The notes: generated by a model not told the origin, from the letters alone. Counted from the first letter of the stretch, positions 1-8,399 are shown. The stretch: 64,000 nt of DNA from Catellatospora sichuanensis (GCF_007483665.1 NZ_VIQO01000027.1:62001-126000); one strand, 5' to 3'. Numbers and translations: made by a program.

Positions 1-229
1 GTGCCATCACCGCCGGGCACCGGCGCATCCATGGACGCTTGAACGGCAGCTGACGAAGCGTCAGAGGGCGGGCACCCCCGCTGCCCCGCGCCGGCTTATG
101 GGCGGGCACGGGACAGCTCACGGCGGGATCACCCACGCCAGCCCACTTTGGATCACGCCGAAGTCGGGTGCGGCCTTCATCAGGGCTTCGAGCTTCTCCG
201 CCACGGCCCGCAACAGCCCAGGATGGTGG

Positions 230-691
230 TCAGGCTCCTTCCCGGTCCTCAAGTCCGACCGCGGCTTTGAGCTCGTCCACGTCGCTGTGCAGGCCCGGCT
301 GTCGGTCGGCCTCGGCGACGTGGCTCATCAGGTCGGCCAGCCCGTCGGCGATGGCGTTGAGCTTGTGCTGGACAGCCTTGTCGGCGCGGGTCTGGGTGTT
401 CTGCAGCAGTGCCACCATCAGGAAGGTCACGATCGTCGTGGCGGTGTTGATGATCAGCTGCCAGGTGTCGACCTCGCCGATGACGAAATACGACGGAGCC
501 CAGATCAGCACCAGCAGCACGCACGCCGTGAAGAACCACGCCTTGGAGAAGAAGGCTGATGCGCGGGTGGCGAAACGATCGAATACACCGAGCTCGCGGC
601 TGACGCTGCTGGGCATCTCGGAGACAAGGATGCTGTCGGGGCCGTGCTCTGGGGGATGCGCGCCAGACCGCCGGCGGGGAGCTTTTGTCAT
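230..691 (-). CDS. Low-affinity iron permease family membrane protein
   Basis: This small membrane protein matches the low-affinity iron permease family (PF04120 type). Two hydrophobic segments (roughly residues 36-58 and 66-88 of 153) flank the stretch INTATTIVTFLMVALLQNTQ, which is the family signature, followed by a short amphipathic tail (KLNAIADGLADLM). Iron transport is only inferred from the family name; bacterial members are much shorter than the yeast Fet4 transporter and their role is unproven. I chose the ATG at 691 because the longer frame would need a TTG at 724. A second family member is encoded divergently 104 bp away (start 796), so the two probably share a promoter region. 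Confidence 0.8.
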   Translation of the reverse strand: MTKAPRRRSGAHPPEHGPDSILVSEMPSSVSRELGVFDRFATRASAFFSKAWFFTACVLLVLIWAPSYFVIGEVDTWQLIINTATTIVTFLMVALLQNTQTRADKAVQHKLNAIADGLADLMSHVAEADRQPGLHSDVDELKAAVGLEDREGA

Positions 692-795
692 GAGGGTGCG
701 ATCGTCCTCTGAAACGACGGGCAAACGTGAGATTCGTCCAGCGGCAGGTCGGGTAGTGGCGTGAGGTCACAGCCGACCCGGTGGAGGAGTGTCAC

Positions 796-1164
796 GTGCA
801 GCCGACAACAGGCAGGACCCGCAACGCGATCTCGGCTGCGGCACGGCAGGTCGTGGACTGGGCCGGATCGGCCTGGGCCGCCGCGGCAGCGGTCGCGGTG
901 GCGTTGCTGTGGCTGGCCGGCGGCGTGTTCGGCGGCTTCACCGAGCGCTGGATTTCTGTGCTGGTCGCTGTCACGAGCGTGTTCACGTTCATCATGGTGT
1001 TCTTCGTCCAGCACACCACGGGCCGGGAATCGCGTGCGGTGCTTCTCAAGCTCGATGAACTGGTGCGTGCCACCACCGGAGCCCGCGACGAGCTCATCGC
1101 TGCCGAGCAGGGGCCCCTCCGCGACCAGGAACAGCTCGAGGAGCAGTTGAAGTCGTCGCGATGA
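796..1164 (+). CDS. Low-affinity iron permease family membrane protein, second copy
   Basis: This 122-residue protein has two membrane segments (about residues 24-45 and 55-75) and a family-like core, TSVFTFIMVFFVQHTTGRES, followed by the conserved tail KLDELVRATTGARDELI. It is a diverged relative of the protein encoded on the opposite strand at 230-691. The GTG at 796 is preceded by a GGAGGAG ribosome-binding site at 783-789, which favours it over the in-frame GTG at 781. No iron-box-like operator could be identified in the shared upstream region. Transport of iron is a family-name inference, not something the sequence shows. Confidence 0.75.
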   Translation: MQPTTGRTRNAISAAARQVVDWAGSAWAAAAAVAVALLWLAGGVFGGFTERWISVLVAVTSVFTFIMVFFVQHTTGRESRAVLLKLDELVRATTGARDELIAAEQGPLRDQEQLEEQLKSSR

Positions 1165-1280
1165 ACCTCAGCCGGGCGGGCCGGTCTGGCGATCCAGCCG
1201 GCCCGGTGCGTTGCACGTGGGCCGGTGTTGGAACTGCCGCCTCGGTGCGCCGCGAGCGACCTGAAGCGAGAAGAGTTGCG

Positions 1281-1648
1281 ATGCCGGAACGATCACCGCT
1301 GAAGATCCTGCTGGTGGAAGACGATCCCGGCGACGCGCTACTCGTCGCGAACGCCCTGGACAGCCACGGACTGGCCGAGGACATCTTCCACGTCGGCGAC
1401 GGCCGGCAGGCGCTGGGCTTCCTCCAGGACCCCACCGCGCCGCGACCGGACCTGGTTCTGCTGGACCTAACCTGCCGCGGATCTCGGGGCACGAGGTGCT
1501 CTCCTTCGTCAAGCACGACATCCGGCCGGCCACGATCCCGATCGTGGTGTTCAGCACCTCCAGCAGCCCCCACGACATACAGGCGAGCTGCGGATCACAC
1601 GCCATCATCGCAAGTCGAGATCCACTTCCGCAGCGGCCATGGCGGTGA
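1281..1648 (+). pseudogene. Frameshifted, truncated CheY-like response regulator (Rcp1 type)
   Basis: The first frame reads a normal receiver-domain start (KILLVEDDPGDALLVANAL, then RPDLVLLDL). After LDL, near 1468-1470, the protein continues in the next frame as LPRISGHEVLSFVKHD and then PATIPIVVFSTSSSPHDI, exactly what the family has next. CTAACCTG stands where CTCAACCTG (LNL) would restore the frame, so one base is missing. The second frame also loses homology after SCGSHA, where the conserved Lys-Pro strand should follow, and ends at 1648. It is therefore both frameshifted and cut short. Family members of this type usually partner a histidine kinase or phytochrome; none is nearby. A sequencing error could explain the frameshift but not the missing C-terminus. 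Confidence 0.75.
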
Positions 1649-1710
1649 AGGTGAGGATGGTTGAGCGCCGGCGTCCACGCCTGCTGTCGGACCGAACCTC
1701 GCGAACGACA

Positions 1711-2055
1711 TCACTCACTGGTCTGAGTGTGGGCCGGTCCTGAGTCGTAGCGGTCGAGAAACGCGTTGGCTGGGAGGTCGAGTGCATGCAGTTTGGAGAA
1801 CACCTCCGTGCCCGCGCCCATCTCCTCGTCGCCATCGGAGATCATATCGGAGATCCGGTATGCCTGCACCATGTCGAGGACTTCGTGGTCGCCCTCCCTG
1901 GCGTACTCGGCCGACTCCCGCTCGGCCAGTTCGATGGCCTCGTCGAGGGACGATGCTCGGAACAGCACGACACGCTCCTCGAAGGGACGGTCTTCCCAGG
2001 TCAGCCATCTATAGAAGGTTCTGGCGCTGTACCACGCCATCGGCTCATGCCTCAT
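1711..2055 (-). CDS. Hypothetical protein, DUF4288-like
   Basis: This small soluble protein of about 114 residues has the pattern WYSARTFYRWLTWEDRPFEE, then an LFRASSLDEAIELAERE helix. That resembles DUF4288 proteins, in which a beta-strand core precedes a helix of the form A-x-S-x-x-E-A. No catalytic residues can be named and the function is unknown. I start it at the ATG at 2055; an upstream ATG at 2118 would add 21 residues encoded by AT-richer, poorly coding sequence, and the ATG at 2040 is also possible. It stands alone between the broken response regulator and a long non-coding stretch. Confidence 0.55.
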   Translation of the reverse strand: MRHEPMAWYSARTFYRWLTWEDRPFEERVVLFRASSLDEAIELAERESAEYAREGDHEVLDMVQAYRISDMISDGDEEMGAGTEVFSKLHALDLPANAFLDRYDSGPAHTQTSE

Positions 2056-2118
2056 TGCCGGTCCGCCATCCCCTCGCGCCAAACCGTGATCATCGCAAAG
2101 GAAGATCCATTTTTGCAA

Positions 2119-2431
2119 CAGGCCTAGGCGCGATCAGCCGACGGCATTGCGGCTCGCCGGACGCACCCGTCGAATGAAGGCCGAGTAGCTATCGCTCATG
2201 CCATGCCTCCATTACGTCGCCGGGCGCCAGGGGCATGTCCCTATGGTGCGGCATGCAAATCCATGACTACAAGGCGGCCAAATTCGACCTGGTCCGGCCT
2301 CGATGCGGTGTGGCCCGTCACGGTCGCCGGCTCACCCACGACGCTTCGAGCGGACGTCGCGATACGAGGTTTGCGCCCGCGTCCGGCGGGCAGATGCACG
2401 CCATAAGAACTCACGCGCAAAAGAGAAGGTC
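2119..2431. other. Intergenic stretch with no recognisable gene
   Basis: About 310 bases lie between the DUF4288-like gene and the small membrane protein at 2432. Short open frames exist here but none has a good ribosome-binding site or recognisable residues. Both flanking genes could have promoters in it, but no clear promoter hexamers were seen. Confidence 0.5.
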
Positions 2432-2701
2432 ATGACTGTCGCCGGAATCATCTCGGCTCTTATCGTCGGCCTGGTCATCGGCGCGCTCGGCCGGCTCGTG
2501 GTGCCGGGCCGCCAGGGTCTGCCGATCTGGCTGACCATCGTCGTGGGCATCGTGGCCGCGCTGATCGGAACCGCGATCGCGCAGGCGGTCGGCGTCGCCG
2601 TCACCGACGGCATCGACTGGATCGAGCTCGTCTTCCAGGTCGGACTTGCTGCACTCGGTGTCGCGCTGCTGGCCGGCGTCCGTGGACGCAGCACGGTGTG
2701 A
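2432..2701 (+). CDS. GlsB/YeaQ/YmgE (transglycosylase-associated) family membrane protein
   Basis: This 89-residue protein has three hydrophobic segments and the family pattern IISALIVGLVIGALGRLVVPGRQ, followed by a Gly-rich middle segment and a last helix ending in ALLAGVRGRS. The family (transglycosylase-associated protein, PF04226) is common in bacteria and often stress-induced; despite the name no enzyme activity is established. The ATG at 2432 follows AAGAGAAGG at 2420-2429, a usable ribosome-binding site. A very strong hairpin directly follows the stop codon, so it is probably transcribed alone. Confidence 0.8.
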   Translation: MTVAGIISALIVGLVIGALGRLVVPGRQGLPIWLTIVVGIVAALIGTAIAQAVGVAVTDGIDWIELVFQVGLAALGVALLAGVRGRSTV

Positions 2702-2711
2702 CGCACGCACG

Positions 2712-2764
2712 CACGGCTATGGCGCGGGGCCCGAACTGAGTTCGGGCCCCGCGCCATAGCCGTG
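2712..2764 (+). terminator. Perfect 24-bp stem hairpin, likely terminator
   Basis: Bases 2712-2735 and 2741-2764 are perfect reverse complements around a 5-nt loop (CTGAG). The hairpin starts ten bases after the stop of the 2432-2701 gene. No T-tract follows, which is common for actinomycete terminators. Confidence 0.75.
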
Positions 2765-3005
2765 GCCGTCGATCGGCCGCCAGCCGCTCACTTCCGGGCG
2801 ATGTCCCGGGGGTCCCACAACCCCGGGCGCCATCCGCCCTTCCCTCGTCGGAGATCGGGCGTTGGAACGGTAAGCACTCCTGACGGTCAATGGGCCGACC
2901 GCGCAGCACCAGGTCGCGCAGGCCACCGGTCTCCGACACGACATGACCACGCACCACCTGCGCGTACGGGGTTGTGGCTGAAGGTGACGGGGTAGGCGTC
3001 AGAGT

Positions 3006-4607
3006 ATGAGCACCCCGGCTGAAGGTTCATGGCGTTCGGGCACACTGATCGACGACCGCTACCTGTTGACGACCCCGGTCGGCAGCGGCGGCACCGCGAC
3101 GGTCTGGCACGCCCGCGACGAACGGCTCGGTCGCATGGTCGCGGTGAAGCTGCTCAGCCCCGGCATGCTCGCCGACGACCTCGCGGTGCAGCGCCTGGGT
3201 GTGGAGGCGCAGGCCCTGGCCCGCCTGCGGCACCGCCACATCGCCGAGGTCTACGACTACGGCGTGAACCGCCAGGCAGGCCAGACGACGGCGGCATACC
3301 TTGTCATGGAACTGATCGACGGAGTGCCGGTGCGCCAGGCCCTGGCCGAACAGGGTCACCTGCCCTGGCCGCAGGCCGTCAGGATCGCGGCCCAGACCGC
3401 CGACGGGCTCGCCGCCGCACATGCGCGTGGCATCGTCCATCGCGACGTCGCACCGGGCAACATCCTGCTCACCGCCGACGGCGTCAAGATCATCGATTTC
3501 GGGATCTGCGCCTCCACCGGCAGCGAGGAGCTCGACGCTGACGGCAACCTCATCGGCACGCCGGCCTACCTCGCCCCGGAACGCGTCGACAACCGGCCGG
3601 TCCAACCGCCGGCTGACGTCTACGCCATCGGCGTGCTGCTGTACCGCATGCTCAGCGGCCACCTGCCCTGGCCGGCAGACACCCCCGTCGGTCTGCTCAC
3701 CGCGCCACACCTGCGCCCGCCGGAGCCGATGCCCGACATCGCAGGCCTGCCCACGAGCGTCACCGACACGATCGGGGCCTGCTTGGACCTCGACCCCGCC
3801 GCAAGGCCCACCGCCACGCACCTGGCCGACGCACTGGGCACCGCCGCTGACGGAACCGACGCCGCGGCACCATCGGCCATGCCGTACGCGGAGTCCGGTG
3901 CCGCGGGCACGGTGACCCACATCCTGCCCTGGCGGCAACCGCCGGCACCGCCCCGTTCCCGCCGCCCGGCCCCCGCCGTGCTCGCGGCCGCCGTCGCCCT
4001 CGGCGGCCTGGCCGTCGGCGGGGCGCTGTGGGCGTTCGGCACCTCCGACCCGCAGCCGCCGCCTGCCGCGGCCGGACCGCCCGGCGGTACGCAGCCAGGA
4101 TGCGCGGCCGTGTTCCATCTGGAGGCCGACACCGGCACCCGCTTCGCTGCCACCATCACCGTCACCAACTCGGCGCCCGACGCCCGGACTCCCGCCCGGA
4201 TCTCGTTCGATCTGCCCGGTGACCAGAGGATCCTCTCCGACGCGCACTGGCAGCAGAACGCCCGCACGGTCACTGCCGGCGGCACCCGGACGCTGGACCC
4301 CGGCGCTCAGCTGAGCCTGCCCGTCAGAGGGACCTACCGGAACGCCAATCCGCTGCCCACCACGTTCCGGCTCGACGGGTTGCCGTGCGCGGCCACCCTG
4401 CTCGGGCCGTCGGGAGCAATCATCACCCCGCAGCCGGGCACGCCCACCGTGGCCGGCACGGCGACAGGTCCGGCCGGCCCCACGCCGGGGCCGCGGCAAA
4501 GCCCGGACGTGACTCCCGAACCCGTCCCGCCCAGCCCGGACAGCAGTCCGAGCAGCGTTCCGAGCCCGCCCGCACTCTCACCTTCGCCGGCACAGGGCGA
4601 GGCGTGA
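3006..4607 (+). CDS. Membrane Ser/Thr protein kinase with CBM2-like outer domain
   Basis: Hanks-type kinase of 533 residues. The kinase domain (about 18-280) has the glycine loop VGSGGTATV (25-33), the ATP-binding Lys48 in VAVK, the catalytic loop HRDVAPGNILL (145-155) and DFG (164-166). The usual Lys two residues after the catalytic Asp is Ala149. A single membrane helix lies at about 323-345. The outer part (about 366-462) begins and ends with Cys and has the TITVTNSAPDA ... PARISFDLPGDQ pattern of family 2 carbohydrate-binding modules, then a Pro/Ser-rich tail that may be glycosylated. This suggests a receptor that senses a polysaccharide or cell-wall ligand outside and phosphorylates proteins inside. 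The ATG at 3006 has no strong ribosome-binding site. Confidence 0.88.
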   Translation: MSTPAEGSWRSGTLIDDRYLLTTPVGSGGTATVWHARDERLGRMVAVKLLSPGMLADDLAVQRLGVEAQALARLRHRHIAEVYDYGVNRQAGQTTAAYLVMELIDGVPVRQALAEQGHLPWPQAVRIAAQTADGLAAAHARGIVHRDVAPGNILLTADGVKIIDFGICASTGSEELDADGNLIGTPAYLAPERVDNRPVQPPADVYAIGVLLYRMLSGHLPWPADTPVGLLTAPHLRPPEPMPDIAGLPTSVTDTIGACLDLDPAARPTATHLADALGTAADGTDAAAPSAMPYAESGAAGTVTHILPWRQPPAPPRSRRPAPAVLAAAVALGGLAVGGALWAFGTSDPQPPPAAAGPPGGTQPGCAAVFHLEADTGTRFAATITVTNSAPDARTPARISFDLPGDQRILSDAHWQQNARTVTAGGTRTLDPGAQLSLPVRGTYRNANPLPTTFRLDGLPCAATLLGPSGAIITPQPGTPTVAGTATGPAGPTPGPRQSPDVTPEPVPPSPDSSPSSVPSPPALSPSPAQGEA

Positions 4608-5203
4608 CCTCGTGGCATCTCTGCGCTCAGCAGCGCAGCGAGGCAACACTGACTGTCGCCGCGGACTGGGTCTGAGCGCCGAATTCAACATCTGAGTGGT
4701 GCGGTGGTCACAGTGCGGCCGGCGGTCGCTCACCCCCGTCAGCGACCGCCGGCCTTTCACTGTCCGGGTGAACGCCGTCCCCCAACGGCATCTGTCCACC
4801 CATCCCCCTGTGCACTTCGCTCGGCGCCACCAACCGGAAAACGAGTTCTCCGGCCGGGCCGGCCCGCTGGGACCCCTGGGGCCTTCATCGAGCGTCGCGC
4901 CACTGGTGGAAACGTTATGTCGTCTGACCTGCGGTCGTCCAGGGTGCGGCCAAGATTTTTTCACGGAAAGTAGTCGCGACATCTACGGTGAGTGCGGCGA
5001 TGAGATGGCGGTCACTGCTCGCCAGACGCCCTGCCGCACGCGGACCCGCTTCATGGAGTGGCTGTCGTGACCGTTGGTGTGGGCGTTTCGCGATGGGCAT
5101 CACCGACCCGACCTGCAGCACGGTGATAGCCGCCCGATCGTGAGCGCCACGACCCGTCCGGCACCGCTAGGCTCGGGACCACCGGTGATGCGGAGGAGGC
5201 GGC
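4608..5203. other. Long intergenic region with a terminator hairpin
   Basis: About 600 bases separate the kinase gene from the PP2C gene. Apart from the hairpin at 4717-4754 I see no gene, tRNA or convincing small ORF. The last 30 bases hold the PP2C ribosome-binding site (GGAGGAGG at 5192-5199). Confidence 0.5.
4717..4754 (+). terminator. 14-bp stem hairpin followed by TTT
   Basis: Bases 4717-4730 pair perfectly with 4741-4754 around a 10-nt loop, and TTTC follows. It lies about 110 bases after the kinase stop and probably ends that transcript. Confidence 0.7.
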
Positions 5204-6745
5204 GTGATCGTGGCGGGCGAAGCGCCCGGGGCGTCGGGCGTTCCCTCCGGCGAGGCGGCGACGCCGTTCGTGCGTGAACTGCTGTCCGGGCTTCCCGCCA
5301 GCTGCAGCTGGCTGCTGCCGGTGACCGACGGCGACGGAGCGGTGGTCGACTTTCGGATCGCCGCGGCCGGCTCGCGCGCCGATGACGTCGGCGGGCGCAG
5401 CGGCCAGGACCGGGTGGGCCGCACCATGGCGGAGCTGTATCCCATGCTGGTGGGGGAGCCGTTGTGGCAGCTGTACCACCAGGTGCTGGCCGACGGTGTG
5501 CCCGGCCGGTTGCCGGACTTCAGGTACACCACCGACCAGCGCGGCATCGTCGCGACGTCGCTGTTCGACATAACGGTGCACCGGGCCTGCGGCGGCCTGC
5601 TGGTGTACTGGCAGCGCCTGGACGAGGACCTGCGCCGGCTGGAACAGACCGAGATGCTGGGCAGTCTGGGCTGGGGCGAGACCGACCTGAACACCGGTGA
5701 GACGACATGGTCGCCGGGCATGTATCGGGTCTTCGAACGCGACCCGGCGCTGGGCCCGCTGAGCCGCGGCGCGCAAGCCGAAATGATCGTCGCGGAGGAC
5801 CGGCCGTTGCGCGAGACGGTCTGGCAGATCCTCGACAGCGGCACGATCTCCGACCTGACCCTGCGCGTGCGCGTCGGCGACGAGATCAAGCACCTGCGGC
5901 TGGTCGCCGACATCGCCCGCGACCCGGCCGGGCAACCGGTGAAAGTCTATGGCGTCGTGCAGGACGTGACCGCGCGTGAGACGACCCGCAACACGATGGA
6001 CCGGCTCCGTGCACAGCTGCACACCCAGGAGCTGACCATGCTGGCCGAACATCGGCTGGCCGGCCGGCTCCAGCAGATCATCCAGCCGGTGCCCGAGGAC
6101 GTCGTCGAGCTGGGCTGCATCCAGGCGTTGGTGCGCTACCTGCCGGCCGAGAACTCCGTACGCGTCGGCGGCGACTGGTACCACGCGCTCACCCTGCCGA
6201 CGGGCCGGGTGCTGCTGGCCATCGGCGACGTCGTCGGCCACGGTCTGCCCGCGGCCACCGCCATGGCCCATCTCCGCTACTCACTGACCGCGTGGACCTC
6301 GGTCGGGATCGGCGACCCGGCACAGCTGCTGCGCCACATGAATACGCTGTGCCTGCAGCTGAACACCACCGCCACCGCTGTCGTCGCCGTGTACGACCCC
6401 ACTGACGGGATGCTGGTCTGGGCGCGGGCCGGCCACCCCATGCCGCTGCTCGGCAGCGCCGGGAACGCCGGGCCGCTGCCCTGGCTCGACGGGCTGCTGC
6501 TGGGTGCCTCGGCACAGGCCGAGTATCCGCAAGGGCGCGTGCGGTTGCGTCCGCAGGACGTGCTGCTGCTCTACACCGACGGCCTGATCGAACGGCGCGA
6601 CGACGACGGCGACCGGACGCTGCACGACGCGACCTCGGCCCTGGCGTTCCTCAGCGGCGACGCGGCACGCCCGCTGACCACGCTGCTGCCGCGACCGAAC
6701 CCGCACGACGACACCTGTGTCCTGGCCGCCCGCGTACGGTGCTGA
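5204..6745 (+). CDS. PAS domain-containing PP2C (SpoIIE/RsbU-type) phosphatase
   Basis: This 513-residue soluble protein has an N-terminal sensory region (about 20-140), a PAS-like domain (about 150-257, ending VVQDVTARE) and a C-terminal PP2C phosphatase domain (about 285-510). Metal-site motifs are visible: VGGDWYHA (321-328), AIGDVVGHGL (339-348), YTDGLIERRD and the final HDDTCVLAA. The usual GGDWYD is GGDWYH, while the first Asp is kept. Such enzymes dephosphorylate STAS anti-sigma antagonists. A STAS protein and an anti-sigma kinase are encoded on the opposite strand immediately downstream (6761-7499), so these are its obvious partners. The GTG at 5204 has a strong GGAGG site. Confidence 0.88.
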   Translation: MIVAGEAPGASGVPSGEAATPFVRELLSGLPASCSWLLPVTDGDGAVVDFRIAAAGSRADDVGGRSGQDRVGRTMAELYPMLVGEPLWQLYHQVLADGVPGRLPDFRYTTDQRGIVATSLFDITVHRACGGLLVYWQRLDEDLRRLEQTEMLGSLGWGETDLNTGETTWSPGMYRVFERDPALGPLSRGAQAEMIVAEDRPLRETVWQILDSGTISDLTLRVRVGDEIKHLRLVADIARDPAGQPVKVYGVVQDVTARETTRNTMDRLRAQLHTQELTMLAEHRLAGRLQQIIQPVPEDVVELGCIQALVRYLPAENSVRVGGDWYHALTLPTGRVLLAIGDVVGHGLPAATAMAHLRYSLTAWTSVGIGDPAQLLRHMNTLCLQLNTTATAVVAVYDPTDGMLVWARAGHPMPLLGSAGNAGPLPWLDGLLLGASAQAEYPQGRVRLRPQDVLLLYTDGLIERRDDDGDRTLHDATSALAFLSGDAARPLTTLLPRPNPHDDTCVLAARVRC

Positions 6746-6760
6746 CCGGCCGGACGCCGG

Positions 6761-7171
6761 TCACAACCGCATTCTCACCTGGACCACGGTCGCCTTGTCG
6801 GTGTGGTACGTACGAACCTCGTCGCAGACCTGGTCCACGATCGCCAGCCCACGCCCGCTGGGAGCGTCCGCCGCAGGCATCCGAGCCGGCGCCGGTCTGC
6901 CGCCGACGGGGCCCTGGTCGTGCAACTCGCAGACGATCTCACCCGGCTCCGCCCACAGCACCATCGTCCCGCCGCCGGCGGTGTACATCAGGGTGTTGGT
7001 GGCCAGCTCGCTGACGGCGAGCGCCAGCAGTCCGGAGCGGGACGACGGCAGGCCCGCCCGCTCGGCGTACGAGGTGACGTGGGTGCGCAGCTTGCCCAGG
7101 TCCCCGGCCTCGCGGTAGGCGATGCGGTGCGGCTCGGTGTCGAACACGGGCGGTTCAGCGCTCATGGCCAT
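6761..7171 (-). CDS. Anti-sigma regulatory factor, RsbW/SpoIIAB-type ATP-binding kinase
   Basis: This 136-residue GHKL-type protein has the N-box SELATNTLMYTAG, the G1-type region ELHDQGP and the G2-type region GRGLAIVDQVCDEV, as in actinobacterial HATPase_c_2 anti-sigma factors. Such proteins bind a sigma factor and phosphorylate their STAS antagonist. It follows the STAS gene with a 17-bp overlap (7155-7171), so the two are translated from one message. The PP2C phosphatase gene ends 15 bases away on the other strand, completing a kinase/antagonist/phosphatase set. No sigma factor gene is in the window. Confidence 0.88.
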   Translation of the reverse strand: MAMSAEPPVFDTEPHRIAYREAGDLGKLRTHVTSYAERAGLPSSRSGLLALAVSELATNTLMYTAGGGTMVLWAEPGEIVCELHDQGPVGGRPAPARMPAADAPSGRGLAIVDQVCDEVRTYHTDKATVVQVRMRL

Positions 7172-7499
7172 TTCCCGGGGATGGCGGGGCCAGCAGGTCG
7201 GCGACTCCGGTCATCTTCAGCACGTGCGAGACCATGCCGCCGGCTCCCGTGACGTACAGCGCGCGTCCGTGCTGCTCGGCGTGGCGGTATCCGAGGACCA
7301 TGGCATGGATGCCGCTGGAGTCGAGGAAGCCGACGGCGCTGAGGTCGATCTGCACCGCGGGCGATTCCGCGAGCGCGGACAGGATCGCCTGCTGAAGATC
7401 CTGCAGGCTGGACAGGTCGCAGTCGCCGAACAGGCGCAGCACGATGCGGTCTGACTGCGGCTCCGTACTGAAACGGAACGGCACCACTTCACCACCCAC
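7155..7499 (-). CDS. STAS-domain anti-sigma factor antagonist
   Basis: This 114-residue protein has the STAS fold, with the phosphorylation-site loop VGFLDSSGIHAMV (the second Ser of DSSG is the usual target) and the conserved first strand IVLRLFGDCDLSS. When dephosphorylated such proteins bind the anti-sigma kinase and free the sigma factor. The gene leads a two-gene unit with the kinase at 6761-7171. The start is a GTG at 7499, or one of two adjacent in-frame GTG codons a few residues further in. Confidence 0.87.
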   Translation of the reverse strand: MGGEVVPFRFSTEPQSDRIVLRLFGDCDLSSLQDLQQAILSALAESPAVQIDLSAVGFLDSSGIHAMVLGYRHAEQHGRALYVTGAGGMVSHVLKMTGVADLLAPPSPGNGHER

Positions 7500-7567
7500 C
7501 TAGCCGCAGCGCCCGGTCACGACATCCTCGCATTTCGGTGCCGGGAACGCATATCCGCAGCCGCGGT

Positions 7568-8392
7568 TCAGGCAGACGTGTTCCGGACGCGTCGCGAAAG
7601 CTCGGTCGGCGCGGACGTCGCGGCGTTCATGAGGTGATCCGCCCACATCCGGTAGCCGGCGGCACTGGGATGGAAACCGTCCTCGGCATAGAGGTCGGGG
7701 CTGTCGATCCGCGGGGAGGGCACGTGGACTGTGGACGGTGCGGCCGCGGCGACCCGGTCGAGGCGAAGGTCGAGGTGCCGCGCGTGCATCGCCAGCACCG
7801 CCCGCGTCGGCTGGGGCAGCGACGGGAACCCGGCCAGATCCGGAACACCGGCCAGCACGATGCGACCATCCGGGCGCAGGCGCCCCTGCAGCGCGGCGAC
7901 AAGCGCGGCGACATCGCGCTGCCACGCGCGCGCCGACCGCATCTCCAGCACGTCGTTGACGCCGAGCACGACCACCACGACGTCGAAGGACTCGTCGGGC
8001 ACCTGCGGCAGCAGCCCGGTCAGCGCCTGCCGGGCGTTCGACCCGGTCCGCGCGGCGACTCGCCAGCTCACGGGACGTCCGCTGTGCCGGGCCAGACGTG
8101 CGGCGAGTGCACGGGCAAGCCCGTCGGACTGCGCGGGCACCCCGACACCGGCGGCGGTCGATTCGCCGAGCAGCAGGACGGCCAGCGCGTCACGGTCTCC
8201 GGCGCCTTCCACACCATGCCGTTCGCCGCCGGCCTCGGGCAGCACGGGCGTCCGGCGGCGGACCCGGACGCCCTGCGTGATCAGGACCGGTGCCAGCGCA
8301 TACGCGAGGGGGCGGCTGGCACGTACGGCGATCTGGCCCATGCCGCGGATGCTAACAGCGGTTCGGGCGCGGTCCTCCACGCGCATGGCCAT
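7568..8392 (-). CDS. SGNH/GDSL-type hydrolase
   Basis: This 274-residue protein carries the SGNH blocks: block I as LLLGESTAAGVG (GES in place of GDS, as in many actinobacterial members), block III as LGVNDVLEM and block V as DGFHPSAAGY, which supply the Ser, Asn and Asp/His. Activity as an esterase or lipase on a small ester or acylated glycan is a family inference. No clear signal peptide is present; the N-terminus is Arg-rich with a short hydrophobic stretch near PLAYALAPVLI. The ATG at 8392 is used here, but the ATG at 8341 (MGQIAVRASRP) is equally likely. The gene upstream ends 7 bp away, so they may be co-transcribed. Confidence 0.82.
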   Translation of the reverse strand: MAMRVEDRARTAVSIRGMGQIAVRASRPLAYALAPVLITQGVRVRRRTPVLPEAGGERHGVEGAGDRDALAVLLLGESTAAGVGVPAQSDGLARALAARLARHSGRPVSWRVAARTGSNARQALTGLLPQVPDESFDVVVVVLGVNDVLEMRSARAWQRDVAALVAALQGRLRPDGRIVLAGVPDLAGFPSLPQPTRAVLAMHARHLDLRLDRVAAAAPSTVHVPSPRIDSPDLYAEDGFHPSAAGYRMWADHLMNAATSAPTELSRRVRNTSA

Positions 8393-8399
8393 GCGGCGG

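Noticed and set aside
1-229. Possible minus-strand gene start near 28-32 running off the left edge
   Set aside because: Fewer than 11 codons are visible and no ribosome-binding site is seen.
2765-3005. Minus-strand frame reading TFSHNPYAQVVRGHVVSETG
   Set aside because: Looks partly protein-like but has no start, no ribosome-binding site and soon becomes low-complexity; not enough to call a remnant.
3027-4499. A 490-residue minus-strand frame opposite the Ser/Thr kinase
   Set aside because: Antisense shadow of a well-defined kinase gene; composition is Arg/Gly-rich and without motifs.
4608-5203. Small ORFs in the gap between the kinase and PP2C genes
   Set aside because: Low-complexity composition and no ribosome-binding sites; the only structure supported is the hairpin.
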